The position numbers and the translations under genes are program-made. Below the pieces are notes generated by a model. The model saw only the letters and a list, made by a program, of their open reading frames with translations. It had not been told where the DNA came from and searched no databases. Positions 42,016 to 50,258 of a stretch of DNA of 64,000 nt are shown piece after piece. The stretch is from Arthrobacter sp. SLBN-112 (GTDB lineage Bacteria; Actinomycetota; Actinomycetes; Actinomycetales; Micrococcaceae): the NCBI RefSeq assembly GCF_006715225.1, contig NZ_VFMU01000001.1:2108001-2172000 (forward strand). The letters run 5' to 3'. Numbering within the stretch: the first letter of the stretch is position 1; every line of letters starts with the position of its first letter.

Positions 42016-43065
42016 ATGTGGGAGGAGCGCGCGGAGCGTGCCCGGCGGGACATCGCCGCCATGGCCACCGGCGGGATGGACCTGCCAGGCCTCTATGCCT
42101 CGGCGCTTGCCGTGGTGCAGCGGGAGGTGCCGTTCGAGCAGGGGTGCTGGGCCGCCGTCGACCCCGCCTCCATGGTGATGACCTCGATTACCAACTGGCA
42201 GCCGTGGCCCGTGGGCGGGCACCAGTTTGAGGAGTACTTCCTCCGTTTTGCCCAGTCCGAGTACACCGGCCGGGAACCCAACACCTTCGTGGAGCTGCTG
42301 CGGCGGCCGCAACCCATCGCCAGGATTTCGGATGCGCCGCACCGGGAGGTGGTGCGCAGCGTGCGGATCAATGACCTGCTCAAGCCGCTGGGCCTTGACC
42401 ATGAGTTGCGTGCCGCGTTCCGGGTGGATGACCTGTGCTGGGGCGTGGGCAGCATTTTCCGCGAAGGCGGCCGCGACTTCACCGACCGGGAGGTGGAATT
42501 CCTGGGCGCGGTCACGGCCACGCTGGCTTCGGCGACCAGGGCCGCTGTCCGCGTGGCGCACCCGACGGGACCCGCCGCCGTCGGGCCTGTCATTGTCCTG
42601 GCCGGGCTGCACGGCGACCTGCGCGCCGCCACGCCCGCCGCCGCCTCCTGGCTTGCCGGGGTGGAGGACGCCGCGCCCGGCCGGTTCAGCCAGACCCTCT
42701 ATTCGGTGGTGGCCCAGGCGCACGCTGCCGCATCGGGGACGGCGCGGGCCAGGATGCGCGACGCATCGAACAATTGGGTGGTGCTGCAGGCCAGCCGCCT
42801 GATCACCGGCGATGACCCCGACCAGATGGTGGTCACCGTGGAACCGGCGACCACCCACGACCTCGCGGCCCTGCTGCTGATGGCGTTCGGCGTCACCGCG
42901 CGGGAACGGGACGTCTGCCTGGAGGTACTGGCTGGAAGTTCAACGGCGGAGATCGCTGGGCACCTGTTCATCTCCCCGCACACTGTGCACGACCACTTGA
43001 AGTCCCTCTTCGAGAAGGTGGGCGTCGGCAGCCGGGGCGAGCTGGTGGCCCGGCTCACGGCCTGA
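42016..43065 (+). CDS. LuxR-family transcriptional regulator with GAF-like sensor
   Basis: The C-terminal 65 residues of this 349-aa protein are a LuxR/GerE helix-turn-helix: GVTARERDVCLEVLAGSSTA, then HLFISPHTVHDHLKSLFEKVGV. The N-terminal 200 residues (PFEQGCWAAVDPASMVM, LDHELRAAFRVDDLCWGVGSIF, DFTDREVEFLGAVTATLASA) look like a GAF domain sensing a small molecule. No receiver domain or transmembrane helix is present, so it is a one-component regulator. ATG 42016 has GGAGG before it; the open frame back to 41824 crosses the operator and the divergent gene. Its targets probably include the SnoaL-like gene and itself. Confidence 0.85.
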   Translation: MWEERAERARRDIAAMATGGMDLPGLYASALAVVQREVPFEQGCWAAVDPASMVMTSITNWQPWPVGGHQFEEYFLRFAQSEYTGREPNTFVELLRRPQPIARISDAPHREVVRSVRINDLLKPLGLDHELRAAFRVDDLCWGVGSIFREGGRDFTDREVEFLGAVTATLASATRAAVRVAHPTGPAAVGPVIVLAGLHGDLRAATPAAASWLAGVEDAAPGRFSQTLYSVVAQAHAAASGTARARMRDASNNWVVLQASRLITGDDPDQMVVTVEPATTHDLAALLLMAFGVTARERDVCLEVLAGSSTAEIAGHLFISPHTVHDHLKSLFEKVGVGSRGELVARLTA

Positions 43066-43082
43066 AGCGCGGGGAGGTTCCC

Positions 43083-43988
43083 ATGCATGCCTTGGCGAGA
43101 TCGGTGCGCGAACACCCGCTGCCGTGGTACTTCGCCGTGACCTTCTTCCTGTCCTGGGGCGCCATCGTGTGGGCAGTGTGGGCGGTCACGGGCGGCCTCT
43201 CGCCCACGCCGGAACAGTTCCAGCTCACCATCCCCGCCACCGTGCCGGCCATGCTGCTGGGGCCCGCGGTGGCCGGCCTCGTCCTGACGGGCATCATGTC
43301 GGGACGGGCGGGATACCGGGACCTTTGGGCCCGGCTGCTCACATGGCGCGTCGACGGGCGTTGGTACCTCTTCGCCCTGCTGGTCGCACCGGTGACGCTG
43401 GCCGTCCCCGTGCTGGTGCTGTGGATGTCTTCCCTGAACTATGCGCCGCGGATTGCCACGGAACCGGACAGGACCGGGACCCTCGTCATGGGAGTGGTGC
43501 TGGGGCTGGTGGTTGGGCTTCTCGAGGAGATCGGCTGGACCGGGTTCGCCATTCCCAAGGCCAGGCAGCACTACAGCATTCTTTGGACAGGGGTCCTGGT
43601 AGGGGTGCTGTGGGGCGCCTGGCACTTCTTTGTGAACTACTGGGGCGGTGGCGGGACGAACGGCGGCGTGCCGCTGGTGATCTTCATGTCGCTGTGGGCC
43701 GCCGCCGTGCTCGTCGGCCAGTTGACGGCTTACCGGGTGCTCATGGTCTGGGTGTATGAGCATACGGGGAGCGTGCTTGTGGCGGCGCTGATGCACGCGA
43801 GCCTGACGGCATTCCAGTTCGTCCTCAACCCGTTGACACCGGGGGTTCCCCAGCAGGTCTACCCATGGGGGCAGGCCGCCACAATGTGGCTGGTGGTTGC
43901 CGCGGTGGCACTGACAAGCCGGGACGAGATGACCGGACCGCGGCGTTTCCTGCCCATTCACGTCCGGATACCGCACAGGCGGAGGTAG
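43083..43988 (+). CDS. CPBP family intramembrane glutamic endopeptidase
   Basis: The 301-aa membrane protein has about eight helices. The CPBP (Abi, Rce1-like) motifs are present: GLLEEIGWTGF with Glu148 and Glu149, WGAWHFFVNY with the second-motif His, and LVAALMHASL with the third-motif His. These residues bind metal or activate water for proteolysis within the membrane. The target is unknown; family members process CAAX-like or bacteriocin-related peptides. It starts 18 bp after the luxR-type gene and may be co-transcribed with it. It converges with the next gene with a one-base gap. Confidence 0.85.
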   Translation: MHALARSVREHPLPWYFAVTFFLSWGAIVWAVWAVTGGLSPTPEQFQLTIPATVPAMLLGPAVAGLVLTGIMSGRAGYRDLWARLLTWRVDGRWYLFALLVAPVTLAVPVLVLWMSSLNYAPRIATEPDRTGTLVMGVVLGLVVGLLEEIGWTGFAIPKARQHYSILWTGVLVGVLWGAWHFFVNYWGGGGTNGGVPLVIFMSLWAAAVLVGQLTAYRVLMVWVYEHTGSVLVAALMHASLTAFQFVLNPLTPGVPQQVYPWGQAATMWLVVAAVALTSRDEMTGPRRFLPIHVRIPHRRR

Positions 43989-43989
43989 C

Positions 43990-44727
43990 CTACGTGGTCT
44001 TGCGGGCGGTGGCCGAAATATGCTGCGCGGGGTCGAACCGGTCGAAGGCCGAAGAGCCGATCACGAAGATGCCCCGCTGGGGGATCCAGAAGTCGCCCAG
44101 CCGGGTCTGGGACGTCAACGGCTGGGGAATCCCGAAGTCCTCGCCTGCGATCGTGGCGGAGCTTCGGGAGATGAACCACATGCGCCGGGGTTTGGCCCGG
44201 AAACCCTGCCGGTTGGGCACGCTGCCCGTCAGCCCCAGCCGGCCCGCGCTGAGCATTGGTCCGGCGGCTGAGCCCATGGCCTTCAGGAACGCCTTGTTGG
44301 ACAGGAGCATGTTGGGCAGCGCGGTCATGACCGCGCTCATGGCACCGGTCACGGGCGTGGACTCCAGTTCCACCTTCCATGCCAGGTCCACGTCCCCGCC
44401 GATGGCCACGGTGAAGGCATTGTCCGCGGTCCAATCAACGCTGACCTGGCACTGGATGGCGCCCTCCAGGGCAGACCCGAAGTAGCGGGCGCAGGACACC
44501 TCCGGCGCTGCGTCCGCGTAGATGGTCCAGGAACCGGCAGGCCGGCGCAGCCACACGGAGGTGTAGCCGGGGCCGACGCTGGTGACGGGGAAGCGGCGCA
44601 TGGCCAGGACGTAGCCGGAGCTGAAGGGCAGGCCCATGACGCCGTACCCGGAAAACTGCTCATCACCTCCCGGCCCGAGTGCGGCATTCTGTTCAGCGTC
44701 AATGACCTGCGCCCGGATGCTCTTCAT
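43990..44727 (-). CDS. Hypothetical protein, 245 aa
   Basis: I do not recognise a characterised family. The protein has no signal peptide or clear transmembrane helix. Segments such as YGVMGLPFSSGYVLAMRRFP, WTIYADAAPEVSCARYFGSA, PRRMWFISRSSATIAGEDFG and GDFWIPQRGIFVIGSSAFDRF suggest a beta-rich, possibly two-domain protein. Codon use and composition resemble its neighbours. ATG 44727 is supported by position only; GGAAAG-like bases precede it. It lies alone between the CPBP gene and the arabinoside locus. Confidence 0.65.
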   Translation of the reverse strand: MKSIRAQVIDAEQNAALGPGGDEQFSGYGVMGLPFSSGYVLAMRRFPVTSVGPGYTSVWLRRPAGSWTIYADAAPEVSCARYFGSALEGAIQCQVSVDWTADNAFTVAIGGDVDLAWKVELESTPVTGAMSAVMTALPNMLLSNKAFLKAMGSAAGPMLSAGRLGLTGSVPNRQGFRAKPRRMWFISRSSATIAGEDFGIPQPLTSQTRLGDFWIPQRGIFVIGSSAFDRFDPAQHISATARKTT

Positions 44728-44829
44728 GGCTTTCCGCCTCCGCCTGGATGGTGGGCCGAGTCTACGCCGGGGCTATCGGAGCTACAACGGACTGCGCGGC
44801 GGCAAAGCGCATTCATGTCGCGCGGCGTC

Positions 44830-44851
44830 GCCTGCCTCGGCTGGGGCAGGC
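44830..44851 (-). terminator. Short hairpin ending the ABC importer operon
   Basis: GCCTGCC and GGCAGGC form a 7-bp stem with an 8-nt loop directly after the permease stop codon on the minus strand. No T tract follows; a weak candidate. Confidence 0.35.
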
Positions 44852-45712
44852 TTACTTCATCGCCCCCGTGAGCATGCCTCCCACGTAGTACTTCTGGAGC
44901 AGGACGTAGATGACGATGCAGGGGATGATGGTCACCGCGACGCCTGCCTGCAGCGCCCCCCAGTCAAGGGTCCCAAAGGTTCCGCTGGAGAGCACGTTCA
45001 GGGCAACGGGGAGGGTGTACTTGGATTGGTCTGTCATCAGGATCAGCGCGGCGAAGAACTCGTTCCACGAAGCGAAGAACGTGAACAGTGCGGTGCTGAT
45101 CACCCCAGGGACGGCAACCGGGAGCAGCACCCGAACCATGGCACGCAACACGCTGCACCCATCCACCAGGGCAGCTTCCTCGATGCTCGCCGGCAGAGCT
45201 GCGAAGGAATTCCTCATCAGGAAGATGCCGAAGGGCAGGTTGAACGTGGTGTAGCCAAGCATGAGTCCCAGTAGGTTGTTGGTCAGGCCGATCTGATGCA
45301 GCACCAGGTACAGCGGGGTGATGACCGCTTGGAAAGGAATCATGAAGGTGGCGAGCGTGGCGAAGAACAGCAGGTTGCTGCCCCGGAAGCGAAGCTTGGC
45401 GAAGCCGTAGCCAGCCAGCGTGCTCAGCACGATGGTAAGGAGCGTTGCGCCTACCGAGACGAGGACGCTGTTGCCCAACTGCTGGACGAAGCCGGCCCCG
45501 CCGTTCTCATTGCCGAAAAGCTTCGCGAAGTTCCCTAACGAGAAGGAAGCCGGGAAGAGCGTCGGCGGCGCGGCGGCGGCCTCGGCGGGGGACTTGATCG
45601 ATTGCGAGACGACGACCCAGAACGGATAGAGGAACAGCGCCGCGAGGCTGAGGTTGATGATCCACCAGGCGGTGCGCGGCACCGGGCGGAGACTGGACTG
45701 CAGTGAAGTCAT
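44852..45712 (-). CDS. Carbohydrate ABC transporter permease, MalG type
   Basis: The 286-aa protein has six helices, first WWIINLSLAALFLYPFWVVV, and the EAA loop PASIEEAALVDGCSVLRAMV near residue 185 that docks the ATPase. The C-terminus YYVGGMLTGAMK is typical of the CUT1 family. It is the last gene of a four-gene operon with the GH127 enzyme, the binding lipoprotein and the other permease, spaced by 27 bp from the latter. The ATPase is not encoded here. Confidence 0.9.
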   Translation of the reverse strand: MTSLQSSLRPVPRTAWWIINLSLAALFLYPFWVVVSQSIKSPAEAAAAPPTLFPASFSLGNFAKLFGNENGGAGFVQQLGNSVLVSVGATLLTIVLSTLAGYGFAKLRFRGSNLLFFATLATFMIPFQAVITPLYLVLHQIGLTNNLLGLMLGYTTFNLPFGIFLMRNSFAALPASIEEAALVDGCSVLRAMVRVLLPVAVPGVISTALFTFFASWNEFFAALILMTDQSKYTLPVALNVLSSGTFGTLDWGALQAGVAVTIIPCIVIYVLLQKYYVGGMLTGAMK

Positions 45713-45739
45713 GGAGGGGTCCGTTTCCGGTGATGTGGA

Positions 45740-46699
45740 CTAATTGTGGTCCGAGTTGCGGAGGATGAGCATCTGGATGGCGCTGACGACCGCGAGCACG
45801 ATCATCAGCAGGGCCGAGAGCGCGGCGCCGTAGCCGAGCTGGAACCCTTGGAAGGAAACGCGGTAGATGTGGTAGACCGCGGTGATGGTCTGGTTCGCTG
45901 GACCGCCGTTGGTCATGATGTAGAACTGGTCGAAGGCGAGCAAGGAGCCGGCCACCGAGAAGACAAGCACCAGCGCGAGGGTGGGCCTCAGCAGCGGCAG
46001 GATGATGTAGCGGAACACCTGCGTTCGGCTCGCGCCGTCGATTTTGGCCGCTTCCTCGAGCTCCACGGGGATGGACTGAAGACCCGAGTTCAGCAGCAGC
46101 ATCTGCATGCCTGCAACCTTCCAGACAACCATTGCGCACACGACGCCCAGTGCACCTGCGAAGCTGCCGAACCAGTTGTCCGTGCGCGAGGCCAGCCCGC
46201 TGCGGGTGAGCAGGTCTAGGAGGGGGCCGATGTTCGGCTGGGCCATGAAGAGCCACAGGTATCCGGCGGCGGCGAATCCGACGACGACTGGCAGGAAATA
46301 GATGGATTGGAAGACTCGTGAGGCTCGCCCGGGGCGTCGGATCAGCAGCGCCAGGGCGATGCCGATGACCAGCAGCAGGGGAGTCATGATCAGTGTGTAG
46401 AGCAGGGTGAACCCGGCCGCCCGCAGGAAGTCCTGGTCCTGGAGCGCGGAAATGTAGTTGCCCAGGCCGATGAAGCTGATCTTGCCCAGCAACGGCCAGC
46501 GGTTCAGGGACATCCATAGCATGAGGACCACGGGCAGGAAGAAGAAAACAGTCAGGAGGATCAGCGCGGGGGCGACGACCAACGCGCCGAGCCTGCTGCG
46601 CGAGGTGGAAAGGGTCCGCCGACTCCGTTGCGGGCGTGGGGGCACCGACGGGTGTCGGGGCTGGCCGGGCCGCGTTGTCAGGGTGGTGTTGTGTGCCAA
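45740..46699 (-). CDS. Carbohydrate ABC transporter permease, MalF type
   Basis: The protein has six helices beginning LGALVVAPALILLTVFFFLP and the EAA loop PVELEEAAKIDGASRTQVFR near residue 215. I place the start at TTG 46699 (319 aa), because AAGGAG ends eight bases before it; a TTG at 46720 would add seven residues but has no ribosome binding site. It pairs with the MalG-type permease to carry the sugar bound by the adjacent lipoprotein, presumably an arabino-oligosaccharide. Confidence 0.88.
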   Translation of the reverse strand: MAHNTTLTTRPGQPRHPSVPPRPQRSRRTLSTSRSRLGALVVAPALILLTVFFFLPVVLMLWMSLNRWPLLGKISFIGLGNYISALQDQDFLRAAGFTLLYTLIMTPLLLVIGIALALLIRRPGRASRVFQSIYFLPVVVGFAAAGYLWLFMAQPNIGPLLDLLTRSGLASRTDNWFGSFAGALGVVCAMVVWKVAGMQMLLLNSGLQSIPVELEEAAKIDGASRTQVFRYIILPLLRPTLALVLVFSVAGSLLAFDQFYIMTNGGPANQTITAVYHIYRVSFQGFQLGYGAALSALLMIVLAVVSAIQMLILRNSDHN

Positions 46700-46762
46700 A
46701 GTAGGTCTCCTTGAGGACAAGACGGGTGCTGCCGCAGGTTGAGCGGCAGCACCCCCGGAACG

Positions 46763-48049
46763 TCAGGGTCCGGTCTGGATGATCTGCTGGGCGGCCTGCT
46801 GCGCCTTCTGCTGCGCTGCCTGGATGTCGCCGCCGAAGACGGCCTCGTTGATCATGGTGGCCCAGGGCCCGTTGTTGTCATTGAACAGTTTGTTTTCCAC
46901 GACGCTGTATGGTGTCTTGCCGGTTTCCAGCGCCTTGCTGAAGATCTCGTTGCGCGGGTCCGCCGAGGCATAGACGCTCTTCACGAGGTCAGTCCTGACT
47001 GGGACGATGGAGTTCTTCGCCAGCAAGGTCTGGGCCTCGTCGCCGGTGGCCCACTTCACGAAGTCCCAGGCAGCAGGCTTGTTCTTCGATCCGGTGGTGA
47101 CTGCGATGTTGTCACCGCCTGCGAAGGAGGCCGACCCGCCGTTCTCGCCGGGGATGGGGGCAATGCCGTAGTCGACCTTCTTGTCCGTGTTCAGCGTCTG
47201 GGTGAAGAAGGCGCCGAGCACTACCATGCCCGCTTTTCCGCCCTGGAATAGGGCTGGCTGGGCCGTGCCGGAGTCGGTCTTCGCCGCCTCAGGCATCACG
47301 CCGGCGTCGTGCATCTGCTTGTAGAACGTCAACGCCTTGGTTACCTCAGGAGAGTCCAGTTTCGCGGTCTTTCCGTCATCGGAGAGCACGTCGCCGCCGC
47401 TGGCCCAGACGCTGGGGGTGAATTCGAAGATATTGCAGCCGCCGCACTGTCCGGCCATGGTGAAGCCGTAGGTGTCCGGGCCCAGGGCGCGGATCTTCTT
47501 GGCTGCGGTGAGGATCTCCTCGTAGTTTGCGGGCGGCTTGGCAGGATCAAGGCCGGCCTTCTGGAAGAGGTCCTTATTGTAGAACAGCACGGATGCTTCG
47601 GCCGTGAAGGGCAGGGCATAGGTCTTGTCCTCCCACGTGGAGAGGCGAGCGTGGGACGGACTGAGCTTGTCCTTGTACGGCAGCTTCGAGGCCTCGCCGG
47701 TGATGTCCTGCAGGACCCCGGTGGAGGCGAAGTAGGGCAAATAGACCAGGTCGATGGAGGCCACGTCCGGTCCCGACCCGCCAGCGGTTGCCGTGCCGAA
47801 TTTCTGCACGAAGTTTCCGCTGGGCACGATGGTGACCTGGACCTGCGCCTTGTGCGACTTGTTGTAGGCATCCGCAAGGAGGTCCATGAACCCCTTTTGG
47901 GAATCGCGGGCCCAGAGCGTGATGGTCCCGCTCGGTTCCCCGGAGGAGGCCTGCAGCGAGTCTGAACTGGAGGAGCTGCCGCAGCCGGTGGCTGCGAGGG
48001 TGATGGATGCCGCCAGCGCCAGTGCTGCAGCGAATCTAGTACGTTTCAT
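46763..48049 (-). CDS. Sugar ABC transporter substrate-binding lipoprotein
   Basis: The 428-aa precursor has a short basic leader and lipobox LAATGC with Cys23. The mature protein is a CUT1-type binding protein: GTITLWARDSQKGFMDLLADAY, GPDVASIDLVYLPYFASTGVL, LPFTAEASVLFYNKDLFQKAG and AGQCGGCNIFEFTPSVWASGG, the last with an unusual Cys pair. It probably binds an L-arabinose-containing oligosaccharide, inferred from the GH127 gene 36 bp upstream. GAAGAGG before ATG 48049 fixes the start. Confidence 0.9.
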   Translation of the reverse strand: MKRTRFAAALALAASITLAATGCGSSSSSDSLQASSGEPSGTITLWARDSQKGFMDLLADAYNKSHKAQVQVTIVPSGNFVQKFGTATAGGSGPDVASIDLVYLPYFASTGVLQDITGEASKLPYKDKLSPSHARLSTWEDKTYALPFTAEASVLFYNKDLFQKAGLDPAKPPANYEEILTAAKKIRALGPDTYGFTMAGQCGGCNIFEFTPSVWASGGDVLSDDGKTAKLDSPEVTKALTFYKQMHDAGVMPEAAKTDSGTAQPALFQGGKAGMVVLGAFFTQTLNTDKKVDYGIAPIPGENGGSASFAGGDNIAVTTGSKNKPAAWDFVKWATGDEAQTLLAKNSIVPVRTDLVKSVYASADPRNEIFSKALETGKTPYSVVENKLFNDNNGPWATMINEAVFGGDIQAAQQKAQQAAQQIIQTGP

Positions 48050-48085
48050 ATGCCGTTCCTCTTCATAGATGGGTGGGAGGTAAAA

Positions 48086-50053
48086 CTAAGCGACCGGGAT
48101 CCAGACCCGCATGGCGGCCGGGCCACGGTTGGCCCAGCGGAAGTAGGGAATGGCAGTCAGCTCGATGGGCCGGTGTTCCCCCTCACCCGTTCCGGCAGTG
48201 CGGTAGAGCGCCTGCTCCGCCGGGGGACTGGCGATGCCTGCGGCCTTGAGCACGGTGCGCACCCCGGGGATGCCCTCTGCTGCCCCGATCTCCACCGGAG
48301 CCGCCGCATCGATTGCGAGGTCTTCAAGCACCACGCCGTCCGCCTGGTCATGCTGTTCGAGGCAGTAGACCACGGGCCCGCGGACCAAGGCGACCGTGCC
48401 GCGCACGGCGTCCACATGTGGATGAGCGCTAACAATTCGCACAGGCATCGGCAACGTCAGCAGGACGGTGGTGATCCCTTCCCAGTCGCGGCGCAACCGC
48501 ATGTAGCCGGACGCGTCCGGCGTTGCCTCGATGTGCTCCCCCTCAATGCTTACCTTCGGGTCTTTGCACCAGGTGGGGATGCGCACGGAAAGCGTCCATT
48601 CGCCGGCAGGGGCCGTGACTTCGATGCTGGCGTTTTCGTCCCACGGATATTCCGTAGTCGTGGAGACCGTTACTTCACCGCCGAAGGGTTCGCCCGATGC
48701 GCGCACTTCGCCGTCGTGCAGCAGCTGAAGCTGCAGTCCGGACTCATCCTGCGTGGCCACGTAATGGTGCAGGGATGCCACCAGGCGTGCCAGGTTCGGC
48801 GGGCAGCAGGCGCATGCGTACCAGGACAGGCGTTCCGACGGCGCATCCTCGGTAGATCCGTCATGGCCCGTGCGCAGCTGCAGGGGGTTGGAGTAGAAGA
48901 AGCTGGTGCCCTCAACAGAAGTCGATGCGGCGATGCCGTTGTAGAGCGCACGCTCCATCTCATCGGCATATTTGCCATTGCCTGTGGCGAGCAGGAGTCG
49001 CCAGCTGAAGTGCAGGCTTGCGATGGACGCGCACGTCTCGGCATAGGCGCGGTCCGGCGGCAGCTCGTAGGCGTCGCCGAACGCCTCGTCCCGGTGGCGT
49101 GATCCGAGGGCTCCGGTCAGGTAGGCCTTTTGGGAGAAGATGTTCTCCCACAGCGCTTCGGCGGCCTCCAGCAGGGACGGGTCGCCGTTTTCGAGGTAGG
49201 CATCGGCTACTCCGGTGGAGAGGTAGACCTGTCGCACCGCATGCCCTGTAGCCTCGTGGGCGGCCTTGCGGATAGGAAGGTGGTCCTGGAAGTACTGGCG
49301 GCCGAATCTGTCATCGGGAAGGATGCCGTGGCCGCGCAGGTCCAACTGCCGCACGGCAGTGTCGAGGTAGCGCTTGTCTCCGGTCAGGCGGTAGAGCTCC
49401 ACCAATGCGGTTTCCACTTCAGGGTGGCCGTCAATCTTTTCGACGCCGCCGGGGCCGAAGGTCTCCACGATGCAGTCAGCCACCCTGCGGGCGACCTCCA
49501 CGACCGTTCCGTTTCCGGTCGTGCGGGCCACTGCCACGGCCGCCTGCAGCAGGTGGCCGGCGGTGTACAGCTCGTGGCTCCACTGCAGCTTGTCCCAGCG
49601 CTTCCCGGGCTCAACACCCTGGACCCAGCTGTTCAGGTAGCCGTCCGGTTCCTGCACCTTTGCCAGCAGTTCGCCCATGGATGCCAGGTACTCTTCCCAA
49701 CGCGGGTCGGCGTGGCGGCCAGCCTCCCATCCCACAGCTTCCAGCGTCTTGTATAGGTCGGTGTCCTGGAACCAGAAACCCCGGAACTCGGCATCGCTTT
49801 CCCCGATGAGCCGCCGGAAGTTCTCGAGGGCACCGCTGGATTCCACATTCGCGATGCAGTGGGGAATGGTGGAGGTCCGGTTGAGCTCCTGCCAGCTGCC
49901 CAGGTGTCCCTCGGGGCGTAACCGTACGGAATCGAAGGACAGCGGGCGCAAAGCGTAATGTCCGTGCGCCGTGGCCCCGACGGGCCCCGCTGTGGTTCCG
50001 CTGTCGGCGCCCGGTCGAGCGGACGCTGCCGGGATGTCGTGAACAGATGTCAT
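48086..50053 (-). CDS. GH127 beta-L-arabinofuranosidase
   Basis: The 655-aa cytoplasmic enzyme removes beta-L-arabinofuranose from plant glycans such as those on hydroxyproline-rich proteins. An alpha/alpha barrel occupies the first 430 residues and two beta-sandwiches the rest. The zinc-thiolate site is complete: Glu339 and Cys341 in ETCASIA and Cys416-Cys417 in ACCPPN, with acid/base Glu323 in DEAFGDA; this matches the spacing of Bifidobacterium HypBA1, where the first Cys of the pair is the nucleophile. ATG 50053 has GGAAGAGG at a good distance. No signal peptide, so substrates are imported by the ABC genes that follow. It is first in the operon and divergent from a lacI gene. Confidence 0.92.
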   Translation of the reverse strand: MTSVHDIPAASARPGADSGTTAGPVGATAHGHYALRPLSFDSVRLRPEGHLGSWQELNRTSTIPHCIANVESSGALENFRRLIGESDAEFRGFWFQDTDLYKTLEAVGWEAGRHADPRWEEYLASMGELLAKVQEPDGYLNSWVQGVEPGKRWDKLQWSHELYTAGHLLQAAVAVARTTGNGTVVEVARRVADCIVETFGPGGVEKIDGHPEVETALVELYRLTGDKRYLDTAVRQLDLRGHGILPDDRFGRQYFQDHLPIRKAAHEATGHAVRQVYLSTGVADAYLENGDPSLLEAAEALWENIFSQKAYLTGALGSRHRDEAFGDAYELPPDRAYAETCASIASLHFSWRLLLATGNGKYADEMERALYNGIAASTSVEGTSFFYSNPLQLRTGHDGSTEDAPSERLSWYACACCPPNLARLVASLHHYVATQDESGLQLQLLHDGEVRASGEPFGGEVTVSTTTEYPWDENASIEVTAPAGEWTLSVRIPTWCKDPKVSIEGEHIEATPDASGYMRLRRDWEGITTVLLTLPMPVRIVSAHPHVDAVRGTVALVRGPVVYCLEQHDQADGVVLEDLAIDAAAPVEIGAAEGIPGVRTVLKAAGIASPPAEQALYRTAGTGEGEHRPIELTAIPYFRWANRGPAAMRVWIPVA

Positions 50054-50124
50054 CAATGACCTCTTCCATAGTGTGATTCGAAGGGTGAAGCGACAGAATC
50101 CGGAAAGCCGGAACAGGAAAATTA

Positions 50125-50138
50125 GGAAAACGTCTTCC
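50125..50138. promoter_or_regulatory. LacI-type operator of the arabinoside locus
   Basis: GGAAAACGTCTTCC is a 14-bp near-palindrome around a central CG, one mismatch between arms, the usual form for LacI proteins. It lies between the divergent GH127 and lacI genes, 72 bp before the former. A related GGAAAGCCGG lies 24 bp away. Confidence 0.5.
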
Positions 50139-50258
50139 GAGCGTCGACTCTAAGTGACCTGCGTCTCATCTGTCAACGGTTTCTGCTACGCTTCAAAGGG
50201 ACTGGCGGTCGTGAACCGGGCATTGAGAGCCCGCGGACCGGCGGTAGGAAAGGGAGGC

